Source of the DNA: Chlorocebus sabaeus
Taxonomy: Eukaryota; Chordata; Mammalia; Primates; Cercopithecidae
Direction: 5' to 3'
Length of the DNA stretch: 64,000 bases
NCBI RefSeq assembly: GCF_047675955.1
Contig: NC_132925.1
Span: 78,373,622-78,437,621, forward strand
Part shown: positions 1-11,246 of the stretch, in pieces
Layout of the letters: every line of letters begins with the position of its first letter
Numbering within the stretch: the stretch's first letter is position 1
The notes under the pieces: generated by a model
Databases searched by the model: none
What the model was told of the DNA's origin: nothing
The model's input: only the letters and a program-made list of their open reading frames with translations
Position numbers and translations under genes: made by a program

Positions 1-125
1 TAGCATTGAGACCCGAAGTGGTTCTCATGGATATCTCTTGAATAAATGAATGAATGAATGAAAATAAAAGACAAGTCAAATAATAGGAAATTATGCTGAA
101 AAACATAATAATTAACCAGGTTTAA
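1..125. other. AT-rich spacer with short (TGAA)n tract
   Basis: About five TGAA-type units lie at 41-62 and are followed by AT-rich sequence. No gene or named repeat is recognisable. Confidence 0.5.
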
Positions 126-380
126 TTATTTTCTACTTTTATTTTAGGTTCAGGGGCACATGTGCAGGTTTGTTACATGAGTAAATTGTGTGTCTCTGAG
201 GCTAGGTGTACGAATGATCCTGTCACTGAGATAGTGGGCATAGTACTGAATAGGTAGCCTTCCAACCCACAGCCCCCTCCCGCCCTGCCCCCTCAAGCAG
301 TCCCCAGTGTCTACTGTTCCCATCTTTGTGTCCCTGTGTATTCGATGTTTAGCTTCCACTTAGAAGTGAGAACATGTAGC
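126..380 (-). mobile_element. L1 3'-end fragment, antisense
   Basis: On the plus strand this reads as the reverse complement of an L1 3'UTR: a T-rich start, then the 'GCACATGTGCAGGTTTGTTACAT' type block near 157-179, and near 365-377 the 'agtgagaacatg' block that also occurs in the L1 copies at 30.2 and 46.9 kb. The middle is diverged, which suggests an older L1 than those two. Confidence 0.8.
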
Positions 381-1085
381 ATTTGGATTAAACTTGGCTT
401 TTAAATGCCTGTCTTTAAAATTGCTGTGGGCTTCAGATGTGCTTGCATTTTGCTAGGTGGTGGCCTAGTCAAAAAATTGCAACTCTCCTCAAAGATAGGT
501 GCTCACCAGAGATACCTGCTATTTATTCTGAGTGTCCTTTGGACTGTATGGCCTTCTATGCTCAGCAGACCAGTTAAAAGCTGAGTTGTTGACAGACCAA
601 AGTGTAAATTAAAGGACTGGGATACATCATTAGACATATGGTCTCCTAGGAATTGAGATTTTCCTGTAGTAGGTGGAATTTGTAACACCCTGGCCTCTAG
701 GACCATATGGTTGTATTTAGAGATGCCAGCAGAAATAAATACTTGACTTTTAGTGCAAGATTCTTTTTTGCTGGTCCTCCCCCACAGCCACAGAGATGTT
801 TCCTGTTGTAAAATCCAAAAGCTCAACATTAATAATTGGTTTAAATCCTTTTACCAATTTGTTAGTGATAATTTAACCCTGTGTATGGAACAGGTTAGTC
901 AAAGGCTGTCCCTACTGAGGGTCAGTGACCCTAGGCTGATCCTTGAGGCAGGCAAGTAGCATGATCTATGCCATGTACCTCTGGACTCAGCAACAGCTGA
1001 TTAGATTGGGCTGATTCCTGACCTAGGACAACTACTCAAGCTAGCACTTTAAGAGCTAGCCTGGCTTTATAAAATCTACCCTTAA
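381..1085. other. Unclassified 0.7-kb stretch
   Basis: I cannot assign this to a gene or a named repeat. A 108-residue frame on the minus strand (503-829) has no domain I recognise and no exon context. An old retroelement internal segment is possible but not demonstrated. Confidence 0.4.
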
Positions 1086-2770
1086 ATAGAAATAAAACAA
1101 AGAAACAAAAAGGAACTTTAACAAAATGACAAAAACAAGACTACAACAACATTAGAAAAATTAAATATGTAGTCATACATTTGACAAAAGAAGTTCAAAA
1201 CTTGTATACTGAAATTCATAAAACACTGCTGGGAGAAATGTAAGAATATGTAAATAAATGGAAAGCTGGATTCTTTCATGGATTGAAAGACAGTATTATT
1301 AAGATGACAATTCTGTCCAAATTAATCTATAGGTTCCATGCAATCCCAGCCAAAATCCCAACAAAATGTTTTGTTTAACAGCCTAAAATACTTTGAAAAT
1401 GAGGAGCAGAGTTGGAGGACAAACAATACCCAATGTTACAAATTATTTTTAAACTACAGTAGTGAAAATAGTATGGAATTAGCACCAAGACAGACAGATA
1501 GGTCAATGGAACAGAATAGAGATTGCAGAAATAGACCTACACATATTTGGCTAACCGATTTTTGATAAAAGCAATTCAAAGGATAGTCTTTCCAACTAAT
1601 GGTGCTGAAACAGTTGTATATTCATACGTGACAAAATGGACTCCAATCCATAACTCATACCATACATAAAAATTAGCTCAAAATGAACCATAAGCCTAAA
1701 TATGAAACCAAAAATGATGAAAATTGTATAAGAAAATGTCAAAAATCTAAGTGGCCTTGAGTTAAACAAACTGTCTTAGCTGTAACACCAAAAGCACATG
1801 CCATAATAAAACTGAAAAACTGGACTTTATCAAAACTAAAAACATCTGCTCTTTAAAATACATTGGTATGAGAACGAAAAGATAAACCACAGACTAGAAA
1901 AAATATTTGCAAATCACATCTCTGAGAAAGGATTTATATTTAAAATATGTAAAGAAATCTCAAAACACATTAATAAGAAAACAACCTAACATAAAAATGA
2001 ACAAAAGATTTGAACAGGTATCTCCCCGAAGATATGTGGAACGCAGATAAGCACTTGAAAAGATGCTCATCATCATTATTCATTAGGAAAATGCAAATTG
2101 AGTTCACAAGTAAATACCATCACACCTATTTGCATGGCTAAAGCTAAAAGTATTCACATACCAAGTGTTGGTGGAGATGTGGAACAACTGGAACTCTCAA
2201 ACATGGCTGATGAGAATGTAAAATGGCACATCAGTTTGGCAGTTTCTACAAAATGTAAATATGCACTTACTAAGTGATTTAGCTGCCTCACTTCAGGTAT
2301 CTACACACCAAAATGAAAGGATATGTCTATCTGGAGATTGTAAACAAATATTCATAGTGTTTTATTCATAATAGCCCCAAACTGAAAACAATCTAAATAG
2401 TCATAAACAGGTAGATGACTGAAAAAAATTGTTGTTTATCCCCACAATCGAATACTACTCAGTTGTAAAAAGTAATGGACATATGAAACATCATAGATAA
2501 ATCTCAAAATCAGTATGCTGAGTAAAGAAAACAAAAACAGTGAAAAGGGGTGACTTATGATTCCTTTTATAAGACATTCTAGGAAATGCAACCTAATTTC
2601 TAGCAGCAAAAAACAGATCAGCGATTGCCTGGGTACAAGGAATGGGGGTGGGGAAGGGCAGAGGAGTGGGTTAAAAAGGGTTCAGGAAATTTTGGGGGTG
2701 ACAGATACGTTCATTCTTCTGATTGTGATGATAGATTTGTGGGTATATACATATGTCCAAACTATGAGAC
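1086..2770 (+). mobile_element. L1M-type LINE, end of ORF2 plus 3'UTR
   Basis: The stretch around 1318-1365 (…AGGTTCCATGCAATCCCAGC…) is the typical late ORF2 region of L1 in sense orientation. It is followed by the 'gaaatagacc…' block, the 'tttgataaaagc' block and the 3'UTR blocks describing the usual L1M end. The reading frame is broken throughout; the longest remnant is 75 residues (1338-1565). An Alu interrupts the element at 2779, and the last bases of the L1 resume at 3071. Being split by an Alu and highly diverged, this L1 predates the Alu expansion. Confidence 0.85.
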
Positions 2771-2778
2771 TGAATTTT

Positions 2779-3070
2779 ATTTATTTATTTATTTAGAGAC
2801 AGAGTCTTGCTCTGTTGCCCAGGTTGGAGTGCAGTGGCACTATTTTTGCTCACTTCAACCTCTGCCTCCCAGGTTCAAGCAATGCTCCTGTCTCAGTCTC
2901 CGAAGTAGCTGGGATTACAGGTGTGTACCACCATGCCCCGCTAATTTTTGTGTTTTCAGTAGAGGAAGAGTTTCGCCATGTTGGCTAGGCTGGTCTCAAA
3001 CTCTTGACCTTAAGTGATCTGCCTGCCTCAGCCTCCCAAAGTGCTGGGATTACACTGTGCCCAACTTCAA
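2779..3070 (-). mobile_element. Alu, antisense, inside the L1M
   Basis: A T-rich tail (A-tail in reverse) is followed by the reverse-complement Alu right and left arms, ending in 'cactgtgcccaac'. A 10-bp target-site duplication 'actgaatttt' flanks it at 2769-2778 and 3071-3080, and the host L1 continues on both sides. Confidence 0.92.
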
Positions 3071-3170
3071 ACTGAATTTTAAATATGTCAGTTATACCTT
3101 AACAAAGTTAGGAAAGAAAGACAGAAAGGAAAAAGGGAGGGAGGGAGGTGGGAGGAAAGGGAAGGAACCC
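3071..3170 (+). mobile_element. L1M tail and purine-rich tract
   Basis: The last bases of the interrupted L1M ('…ccttaacaaagtt') run into a purine-only stretch (3106-3170) of GAAA, GGGA and GGAA units, which is probably the degenerated A-tail of the LINE. Confidence 0.65.
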
Positions 3171-3660
3171 AAGAGAAGCAGAGACCAAGAGCACCTGGGT
3201 CATGCTAACAGCAGAGCTCTAGAAAAGTGATTCCCATTGAGGAGGCCACAGGATAACCAACCAGATGGCTAGATCCCCCTTGGATCCTGAATAAGCCACA
3301 GTTCAGTGCTGGTGAAGACTGACAATCAAGCTAACTAATCTTTACCTGAGATTTCTGTTGTCCTCACCGCCATGTGTATCCCCACACCTTCTCAAATTAC
3401 GAGAAATAGCTTCAGTACAGTTCAGAGGGACTGATTTACCAGAAATTCCGTCTGCTTTATCGCTTTCACATGAATACATCTTTCATGGGCTTATTTGCCA
3501 CCTAAACTGAAATTTAGCTTTTCCTTTCACCCCTCTCTTTTCAATTGCGATGTGTCTCTATCTTTCTAGCTTGTCTAGCCAGTATCTAGACTGAGACATT
3601 TGTGACTCCTCACTCTGAGTTTGCAGGTCAACCTGTAAACTTGGAGAGAAAAGGGAGAGA
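3171..3660. other. Unclassified stretch
   Basis: No gene or repeat recognised. Base composition is ordinary for the window. Confidence 0.4.
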
Positions 3661-3678
3661 CAGACAGACAGACAGATA

Positions 3679-3728
<50 letters not shown>
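3661..3728. repeat. (CAGA)n followed by (CA)24 microsatellite
   Basis: Four to five CAGA units (3661-3680) run into an uninterrupted CA tract of 48 bp at 3681-3728. Perfect tracts of this length are usually length-polymorphic in primates. Confidence 0.97.
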
Positions 3729-3734
<6 letters not shown>

Positions 3735-3826
3735 TCCCTGGCTTCCTTTGACATCTATACATCAAAGCTGGCTGTTCTGTCATGCACGTTTACTTGCTGT
3801 TGCGTGCAACCAGTGGTACCAAACTG

Positions 3827-4096
3827 AGAGCTACTGGATGGCAGGGACTGTGTTCTGTTTATCTTTTTGCTTAGCGTAGTAACTACCAAAGGTGGGTGCT
3901 CAATACATGATTTTTGAGTGAATATTTGAAATTGGGGAAGACATTGCTTCATGTTAACTCTTCATCCAGAGCTACTGGATGGTAGGGACTGTATTTTGTT
4001 TATCTTTGTGCTTAGCATAGTAACTACCAAAGATGGGTGCTCAATACATGATTACTGAGTGAATATTTGAAATTGGGGAAGACATTGCTTCATGTT
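3827..4096 (+). repeat. 141-bp tandem duplication of an L2/MIR-like 3' end
   Basis: Two direct copies begin with 'agagctactggatgg' at 3827 and 3968 and end with 'gcttcatgtt' at 3955 and 4096. The offset is 141 bp at both ends. Each copy carries the L2-type 3'-end blocks 'gggactgt' and 'ggtgctcaataca'. The copies differ at about ten positions, so the duplication is old. Confidence 0.9.
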
Positions 4097-4209
4097 CAGG
4101 ATGAGTTTCTATTCTGACTTTTCTAGCCAGGTTCTTTCTACAATGGGCAAGAATTATTTTCATGTAAACCAAGTGAATTAGTCACAACTCTTTTGGTTGC
4201 AAGTTATCT

Positions 4210-4490
4210 CATTTACTCATTTTGTAAATATCTTGAGTACCTACTATGTTCCAGGCACCATTTCAGGTATTACTATGAACAAATAGACAAAATATCTCTG
4301 CCTTTATGGAGTTTACATTTTAGTTTGGTGAGACAGAAAGTAAGATAAATAAGAAAAATATATAATGTGTTAGATGGGATAAGTGCTTTGAAAAAAAAAT
4401 AATAAATGAGGGAAGGAGCTCAGGGAGTGCCAGGGTGTGGTGAGGGTTATAATTTTATAGAGGATAAATAAGAGAAGCTCTATACAGAAT
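4210..4490 (-). mobile_element. L2 LINE 3' end, antisense
   Basis: The block 'gtacctactatgttccaggcac', then 'gaacaaatagacaaaatatctctgcctttatggag' in order, is the reverse complement of an L2 3' end (stop-site poly-purine end at the left). The sequence that follows keeps the L2 order down to about 4490. Confidence 0.75.
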
Positions 4491-5272
4491 TTGGAGGCCT
4501 TGCTTTCAACTTGAGCTACTTAAAATACAAAGGGAATTTATGAGTTCACATAAATGTAAAGGATCCACCCCTAGCAGAGCTGGATGTAGTGCTCGAAGTG
4601 AAGTTTTCTGAAATCTATAATATCTCTTCTCATCTTTTGGCTTTGCTTTCTTTTCCTTGGCTTCAACCTCTAGCTGATTCTCTCCCAGTGACAAGATGGC
4701 TGCTAGATTTACAACAGCTCAACTGAGAAGCCCTAGGGAAAAGAGAGATTATCTTCTCCAGTGGTTCCAACAAATGTCCTGATGTTGAGTCTCATCGTCT
4801 CATTGGTCTGGCTTGGATCATACGGGACTGGGAATACACTGATGATCCAGGCTCAGTTAGGTGTCTGCCCATGGGGGAGAGCTAGGAAAGTGGGGTCTGC
4901 TTACCCAAATTATAGAGAGTAAAGGGGGGTAGCGGAATCCCACAGATAGGAAATGTGCTATTATTAGCAAATGGAGGATAGGTGCGGGACAGGCAGTCAC
5001 AACAAATGACCCCCAGTCCAGCCTTTGGTTGAAGAGGAGAGAGGCTGCTGACTGAGGCTCACCAAGCATCTGCCATGCATAAAGGGAAAGAGCAGCCATA
5101 GGTCAGAGCCACAGCGAAGCTCTGGCTTAGTCCAAACTTCTGCTCTACTGGGCATTAGCCTGAGGCTGCTTGCAGATGACCCTTCCCCATGTGCAAGCAT
5201 GCCATGTTAAGAATGTTTAATCCTCAGGACCTCAGAGAAATTTGTTTCCAGGTGATGCTGTTTAATTTTTTG
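4491..5272. other. Unclassified 0.8-kb stretch
   Basis: There is no gene. The segment at about 4770-4900 resembles a frequently seen old mammalian repeat whose family I cannot name. Frames of 60-80 residues on the minus strand carry no recognisable domain. Confidence 0.4.
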
Positions 5273-5443
5273 TTTTTATTTGTTTATTTTATTAAAGACA
5301 AGTTCTCCCTCTGTTGCCCAGGCTGGAGTGCAGTTGTGTGATCATAGTTCACTGTAACCCTGAACTCCTGGGCTCAAGTGATCTTCCTTCCTCAGCCTCG
5401 CAAGTAGCTGACACTATAAACATGCACTACCACACCTGGCTAA
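5273..5443 (-). mobile_element. Partial Alu monomer, antisense
   Basis: One Alu arm in reverse complement, from the T-rich tail through 'tctgttgcccaggctggagt' to 'accacacctggctaa'. The other arm is missing. Divergence points to an old Alu (AluJ or monomer class). Confidence 0.85.
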
Positions 5444-5657
5444 GGGTCATATTGTTGAAATGAAAACGTAGCTGTGTCTGAGGGAAGGGATATGTGCTGT
5501 ATTTGTAGAGGATTGATGTCATGGACAGACTGTTCACAATGAATTCCCTAATGAATCAGTTCTGGGATGATTTCCAGGTGTAGAGGTAAGAATGTGAAGT
5601 GAGAGGGCTGAGGTTCCATAATCATTGTATTTTTCTACTCTCAAAACACAGGAGATT
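5444..5657. other. Unclassified short stretch
   Basis: Nothing recognisable between two Alu copies. Confidence 0.4.
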
Positions 5658-5951
5658 GGCTGGGTGCAGTGGCTCACGCCTGTAATCGCAGCACTTTGGG
5701 AGGCAGAGGCAGGTGGGTCACCTAAGGTCAGGAGTGGAGACCAGCCTGGTCAACATGGTGAAATCCCATCTCTACTAAAAATACAAAAATTAGCTGGGTG
5801 TGCTGGTGCACGCCTGTAATCCCAGCTACTCGGGAGGCTGAGGCAGGAGAATTGCTTGAATCTGGGAGGCGGAAGTTGCAGTGAGCTGAGATCACACCAC
5901 TGCACTACAACCTGAGCAACACAGCAAGACTCTGTTTAAAAAAAAAAAAAA
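5658..5951 (+). mobile_element. Alu, sense, full length
   Basis: Starts 'ggctgggtgcagtggctca', has both arms and the middle A-rich linker, and ends in a 15-base A-tail. Target-site duplication 'acaggaga' at 5648-5655 and 5953-5960. The downstream copy lies immediately before a MIR. Confidence 0.95.
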
Positions 5952-5956
5952 GACAG

Positions 5957-6115
5957 GAGAGCACAGTGGTTAAGGACATGGCTTTGCAGTCAGAGAGATC
6001 AGGATTAAAAGCCCAGCTCTGCTACTTCTATTGACTTTAGTTTACCTCCCTGCCTCTGTTTTCTCATCTGTAAGATGAGATGACCCTAACGTCAATATCA
6101 TATGGTTCTTGAATG
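5957..6115 (+). mobile_element. MIR SINE, sense
   Basis: Shows the MIR order: 'gcacagtggttaaggacatgg' (tRNA-derived head), 'cccagctctgctac', then 'tttcctcatctgta' type core ('ttctcatctgtaagatgagatga'). Confidence 0.9.
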
Positions 6116-6645
6116 GATACATATAAAGTCAAGTCTTACCTCTTAGTTGTTATAAACATCAGATGTATGGCCCAACAAATGGCCACATCAGGAATTATCC
6201 ACATAGTATTACTTGGGGCAGTAAAGGCATGTACTGAAAAGCATTTCTGCCACAAACCTGCTTTGGGATATAAGGTTCCCGTGTCCTTTTGTACTTTTGG
6301 TTTAAGGTATCAAAGTTTGTTTAATTATATTCTGGGATATTTTGAAGGTTCCAAGGTTGTATTTCAAGGACCACTAAAGAAGGGAATGGGTGGGGGGATC
6401 AAATAGTCCTTGGGGCCCCCTCACCTGCCACTTCCAGTAGATAAGTTTTATTTTTATCTATTTTACATGCTGATTCCACATGAGACTTTCTTTGACAAAG
6501 AGTTCTGTGGCTGAAGAAAAAAGTTTGGACGGTGCTGCATCAAGGCATTGAAGCTTCTGTTAAAAAACATCATGATGTCCTGAACTATGATCTTAACTTA
6601 AAAAAAAAAGGAAAGAAAACATCATGATGTCATATAGAAAGGCAC
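6116..6645. other. Unclassified stretch with a short direct repeat
   Basis: No gene. The 12-mer 'catcatgatgtc' occurs at about 6569 and again at about 6620, separated by an A-rich run. Confidence 0.4.
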
Positions 6646-6649
6646 TGGG

Positions 6650-6830
6650 TTGTTTTGCTTGAAGGAGAAAAACCACAGGAGGGATGGTGCCAACTCTCTT
6701 CATGTATTTGAAAGGTCACCAAGTGGCCCAGAGAATCAACTAGAGGCAGATTTCAGCTTGATGGAGAGAGGAGAAAGATGTTTCCAGCAATTCAAGCTCT
6801 TCTTCCAGCGATCATTTTTGGGGCAGTGGT
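6650..6830 (+). mobile_element. Possible CR1/L3-like LINE 3' fragment
   Basis: The order 'catgtatttgaaaggtcacc…agaggcagatttcagcttgatgg' resembles the 3' region of mammalian CR1-like (L3) elements. It lies inside a 106-residue open frame (6650-6970) that is therefore unlikely to be a gene. Confidence 0.4.
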
Positions 6831-7085
6831 ACACTGCTGTCCCTGCAGATATCCCAGCAAAGGCCTTAGGCTGTCAAGTACAATACCAAGGGGATTCCAT
6901 CAAGAGCAGCATGATGGACTGTGACTGCCAAGATTACACCCAAACTCTAAAATTCTCTGATCTGGAGTAACGCATTATGGTGTTACACCCCAGTGAACGT
7001 CTTGGTAAAATTTCATCACCTATGTTATAGACTCTAAGAGTATGGCCTTAAAAGAATGTGCCATAGGACACTTTCGTTTTGAACT
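6831..7085. other. Unclassified stretch
   Basis: Nothing recognised. Confidence 0.4.
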
Positions 7086-7540
7086 AATTGGAGATTTACA
7101 GACAAGTTCTGACAATAGTAAAAGACTATTTCATTACCCCTCACCCATCTTCCCTTAATGTTAACATCTTACATGACCATAGTACAATAATCAGAACCAG
7201 GAAATTAACATTGGTGAGATACTATTAGCTAAATTAAATACCCTATTTGAGTTGTATCAATTTTTTTCACTAAAGTCTTTCACTAAAGTCTCATTCCAAC
7301 AGTGAGAAATTTGGTTCTTATTATCTATGATATGTTTAGTTATTTGATCACTGCTAGTAGAAACTACATAAAGTAGTTTAAGATTTATTAACACATACCC
7401 TTGTGAGAAATTGACTTCCTGATTAGTTTATACCTCTATTATCCAAAATCAAAGAATGTAATGTCTACAATCACAGTCCATCCTTTTCCTGTTGAGGGAC
7501 TCTTCTTGCTATTGTTCTTGAGAGCCCATCTTTTTAGGAA
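7086..7540 (-). mobile_element. L1M 3'UTR fragment, antisense
   Basis: Blocks 'cttcccttaatgttaacatctta' and 'agtacaataatcagaaccaggaaatt' are characteristic of old L1 3'UTRs read in reverse. A 13-bp tandem pair 'tttcactaaagtc' lies at 7265-7290. Confidence 0.65.
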
Positions 7541-7594
7541 ATTTTCCCTTCCCCCAAAAAAGTAACTTTTTGGCATGATTTTTCATTAAGAACG

Positions 7595-7900
7595 GTATTG
7601 CTATTCATTCAACAGACATGTATCTGGCACTTATCTACAGATGTATGTCAGTCACTAGAAATACAGAAATAATAGATATAGCTCTTGCCTTCTAGAAATT
7701 TGTAATCTAGCAATAGGTAGGAGTAAATGAACAATTATAACAGAGTAGAATGTGGGATTGGGAAGAGAAAGCATATAATAACACTGTATGGGCTATGTGC
7801 TATGGTAGGTATAAATACTATGGGAACACAGAGTGAGTGCCTCACCCTTCCTGAAGTATCATAAAGACTTTCTGGAGAAGATGATGGCTGAGTCAAGTCC
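7595..7900 (-). mobile_element. L2 LINE 3' end, antisense, diverged
   Basis: Begins 'ttcattcaacagacatgtat', continues through a decayed version of the 'cactgggaatacag' block and 'gctcttgccttctagaaa', and follows L2 order to the 'cctgaagtatcataaagactttctgga' region. Confidence 0.65.
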
Positions 7901-8015
7901 AGAGGGACTGAATCCCTAGACTCAATTTATCTAGCATCTCCTCCACATCTTCCAACTCCAAGGAATCTAATTCTGAAAGTGACCAGAGAATCTACTTATC
8001 TATTCAATGAGCTAG

Positions 8016-8390
8016 TGATACGGTTTGGTGTGTCCCCAACCAAATCTCATCTTGAATTCTAGTTCTTATAATCCACATGTGTTGTGAGAGGCACCCGGTG
8101 GGAGGTAATTGCATCACGAGGGTGGTTACCTCCATGCTGTTCTTCTGATAATGGGTGAGCTCTCACAAGATCTGATGATTTTATAAGGGGATGTTCCCTT
8201 CCTTTGCTCTGCACTTCTCCTTGCTGCCACCATGTGAAGAAGGACTTGTTTGCTTCTCCTTCTACCATGATTGTAAGTTTCCTGAGGCTTCCCCAGCCCT
8301 GCAGAACTGTGGGTCAATTAAACGTCTTTCCTTTATAAATTACCCAGTCTTGGGTACTTCTTGATTGCAGCGTAAGAATGGATTAATACA
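8016..8390 (+). mobile_element. Solitary MaLR LTR (MST/THE1 type) with 5-bp TSD
   Basis: A 375-bp LTR starts TGATACGG and ends TAATACA. It carries the usual 'ccaaatctcatcttgaatt', 'ctcacaagatctgatg', 'gattgtaagtttcctgaggc' and 'tacccagtcttgggta' blocks. Target-site duplication 'gctag' at 8011-8015 and 8391-8395. No internal retroviral part is present, so this is a recombination remnant. Confidence 0.95.
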
Positions 8391-8549
8391 GCTAGTATAT
8401 TATGCTTGTAAGGTTCTCCACTAAGGTGCTTTTGCTTATTATTTCATTGGCTCTTCAGAATAGCCTTGGCAGATCTGTAGAACAAATATTTGGGCTGCTG
8501 TGTGGAGAAAAACTGTAAGAGGGCAAGGGTAGAAGTCATGGTTCAGGTC

Positions 8550-8680
8550 AGAGATGATGAGTCTCTGTTTCCTCATCTGTGAGATAAGGAGTGGTAGTAC
8601 CTATCTCACAGGATAAATGTGAGAATTAGAGATAATATATGAAGTGTGACCATGCAATAAAACTATGGCTGCCACTGTCA
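8550..8680 (+). mobile_element. MIR SINE 3' half, sense
   Basis: 'tttcctcatctgtgagataagg…acctatctcacaggataaatgtgag' is the MIR core and 3' half. Confidence 0.8.
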
Positions 8681-8684
8681 ATAC

Positions 8685-9065
8685 ACATATCTGTCAGAGT
8701 CCCAGCAGGAAACAGATGGTGCACTGAAATTACAATAATTCAAAGAGGGTTTAATGGAGGGATTCTTTTCAAAGCTGTTGGCAAGGTTTAGAGAAACCCA
8801 CAAAGAATGGTGTAGCACCCCAGGTATTATAACAGAGCAGTTACCAGAGCCAGGAAGGAAAGCTCCAATAGAGAGGGGGGTCATGAGAAGAGTCATGATG
8901 GTTGGTTAAGGGGTGAAGGGACCTCATTCCTCCCTCCCTCTGCTGCCAGTGTTACTCACTCACCAAACCCGACCAGATGCTAGAGGGTCCAAAACCTATT
9001 GCTTTCATCCATTCAAGTCAGCCTCTTGGGACAGAAAGCAGGTTTTCTAGAGTGGCTCTAGAGGG
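8685..9065 (+). mobile_element. Old interspersed repeat of unnamed family, copy 1
   Basis: Block order: 'agcaggaaacagatgg', 'agggtttaatgg', 'gtttagagaaaccc', 'ggtgtagcaccc', 'gctgccagtgt', 'ccagatgctagagggtcc'. The segment at 62720-63140 carries the same blocks in the same order, so both are copies of one dispersed family. I cannot name the family. Confidence 0.55.
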
Positions 9066-10449
9066 ATAAGTGGAAGTTATGTGTCTCAACTCATGAGGCA
9101 AATGGAGAAAGTCTCAGAGAAGGGTAATTTGCTGGGAAGATACCTCTAGAAGGGTTCACTACACTTCCCCAGCTTGCTTGTCAGTATGCCTTCCATTGCC
9201 CTGGCTATTGGCCTGTATTTTAACTAGAAGTTTCTGTGGACATTTGTTGTTTTCTCTGCCAGCCTGCACTCTCCTTTCTTCTAGCAAAAATATCTGCTTT
9301 TCTTATAGGGATTCATTCCCCCACTACTCTCAATCTGTCTGCTCCAGTGGGATTTGTACCCCAAGGTGAACATGTGACCAGGGCCCAAGTCAATCAGCAT
9401 GGCCTATTCTCCTGGCCATTGTAATTGGCTCATGATTAAGCACATGGCTGAATTAGAAGTCGTGAGACACTGTGAGTCTCTCATTAAGAATAGAGGGAGA
9501 GGGGGAGAAGAGCTGATGCTTTCATTTTACCAACCAGAGGGATAATCTTGAGCCTGAAAATGAAACCAACCTAGCAGAAAAGAGACTTGAGATCCCTGAA
9601 TGTGGGATCTTCTGAATGTGCTATCTTCAGTTGTGCCTGAAGATAGCACCACCACTAAATTTTGTAGTTAAGTAGGCCCAAAAATTTTGTTTTCAGTTAA
9701 TTGGTATTGTGTTTGATTTTCTGTTACACAAAAAAGAGTCCAGACACAGTTCTTTTGTTGTAGATAATAATTTTAATACAAATCTGAGTTTAGAAATAAA
9801 TCTAAGGCAGTGTCATAGTTCTTAGAGGCTGTTCCATATATCCTGTACTGTTCTATACTGTATTCCATGAAAGAACAGTGTTAGTTATGTTCTAGCATAA
9901 CATAAAGGAAATTGATATGGTAATCAGCTGTAAATGTAATAAGACAGTTGAGATTTGTGTTTTAAAACACATTCTTGCACAATTACTTCCCCATTAAATT
10001 CATACAGGAAGCTGAGGTTAGAAATCAAGATTGAGATCACATATCTGCTGAGTGGTTGTCTGGGTAGAAAATGAAAATCGTGCTAGAAGTTAAAATCCAC
10101 TATTTGACTGAATTGACAAAATAGTAAAATTACAATTGATCTAATTCCCAGTGGCCAGTGATTTTACTTTTCTTAACAAAAATTTTGATTTGGAAATTAG
10201 GGAGCTCTCTCTCAATCACCGATCAACTGTTCTTGTTTAAATGCCTCAATTTCATGCTTCTCAGAATAGGGGATTTAAAAGTATAAGAATTTAAAAAATG
10301 CCTCTATATCGATATTCTCAAAATTCAGTTAATTAAATTTTAGAATGCAAGGAGCATTTTAAAAAACATGAAAATTCTAGAAGTCAGCTCTTAACCTTGC
10401 ATTTACTTAGGAAATTTAGAACTCATTTTCTTCTATAATAAGAGTGTTT
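9066..10449. other. 1.4 kb without recognisable gene
   Basis: No gene. It includes a 13-bp perfect hairpin stem at 9618-9649 and a segment at 9340-9480 of old-repeat character. Two overlapping plus-strand frames of about 62 residues (9178-9424) have no recognised domain. Confidence 0.4.
9618..9649. repeat. Perfect 13-bp inverted repeat, 6-nt loop
   Basis: 'gtgctatcttcag' (9618-9630) and its exact complement (9637-9649) are separated by 'ttgtgc'. There is no T-run or other sign of a terminator function. Confidence 0.9.
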
Positions 10450-10842
10450 CCTTTTTGGGAACAGCTTTATTGAGATGTAATTCACATTTTGCAAATATCA
10501 CCCTTGTAAAGTGTTCAACTCATTGGTTTTCAGAATATTAACAAAGCTGTGCAGTCATCACCACTGTCTAATTCTAGAATTATTTTCATCTTCACTACCC
10601 TTTCCCCTCTCATCTCAGCCCCTGGCAACCACTAATCTACTTTCTGTCTCCAAGGATTTGCCTCTTTGGATACTTCATATCAATGAAATCACACAATAAG
10701 TGGTCTTTTGTGGCTGGCTTCTTTGACTTAACACAGTGTTTTCAAGGATTCGTGTTGTAGAACAGGACATCTTTTGCCTGTGCTTGAAAAGAACAATGAG
10801 GACTTTGATGAGTAAGATGCTAAAGTATTCCTGCATCCCCTC
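10450..10842 (-). mobile_element. L1M 3' region, antisense
   Basis: 'aacagctttattgagatgtaattcaca', 'cctggcaaccactaatctactttctgtctc' and 'tggtcttttgtggctggcttcttt' are in the same order as in the longer antisense L1M at 52604. The MaLR LTR at 10843 cuts the element. Confidence 0.85.
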
Positions 10843-11194
10843 TGATACGCTTTGGCTGTGTCCCCATCCACATCTCATCTTGAATTCCCACATGTTGTGG
10901 GAGAGACCTGGTGGGAAGTAATTGAATAATGGGGGCAAGTCTTTCCCATGCTGTTCTCATGATAGTGAATAAGTCATGAGATCTGATGGTTTTATAAGGC
11001 GGAGTTTCCCTGCACAAGCTCTCTCTTTGCCTGCTGGCTTCCATATAACATGTGACTTGCTCCTCCTTGCCTCTGCCATGATTGTGAGACCTCCCCAGCG
11101 ATGTGGTACTGTAAGTCCATTAAACCTCTCTTTCTTTGTAAATCACCCAGTCTCAGGTATGTCTTTATCAGCAGCATGAAAACAGACTAATACA
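10843..11194 (+). mobile_element. Solitary MaLR LTR (THE1/MST type) with 5-bp TSD
   Basis: A 352-bp LTR starts TGATACGC and ends TAATACA. Target-site duplication 'ccctc' at 10838-10842 and 11195-11199. It contains the blocks 'gggagagacctggtgggaag' and 'acccagtctcaggtatg'. No internal retroviral sequence. Confidence 0.96.
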
Positions 11195-11246
11195 CCCTCT
11201 GACCTGCTTTATCAATTCCTTCTCCACAACATAGCCAGAATAGTTT

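Noticed and set aside
503..829. 108-residue minus-strand frame in unclassified sequence
   Set aside because: Could be an old retroelement internal piece, but I find no motif that supports it; not called as a gene.
3661..3728. Regularly repeated short units considered as a CRISPR-like array
   Set aside because: Simple microsatellite without spacers, in a vertebrate genome.
5957..6115. tRNA-like head of MIR elements considered as tRNA genes
   Set aside because: MIR heads are tRNA-derived SINE sequence; no intact cloverleaf or anticodon arm is readable here or in the other MIR copies.
6650..6970. 106-residue plus-strand frame
   Set aside because: It overlaps a probable CR1/L3-like repeat and shows no domain.
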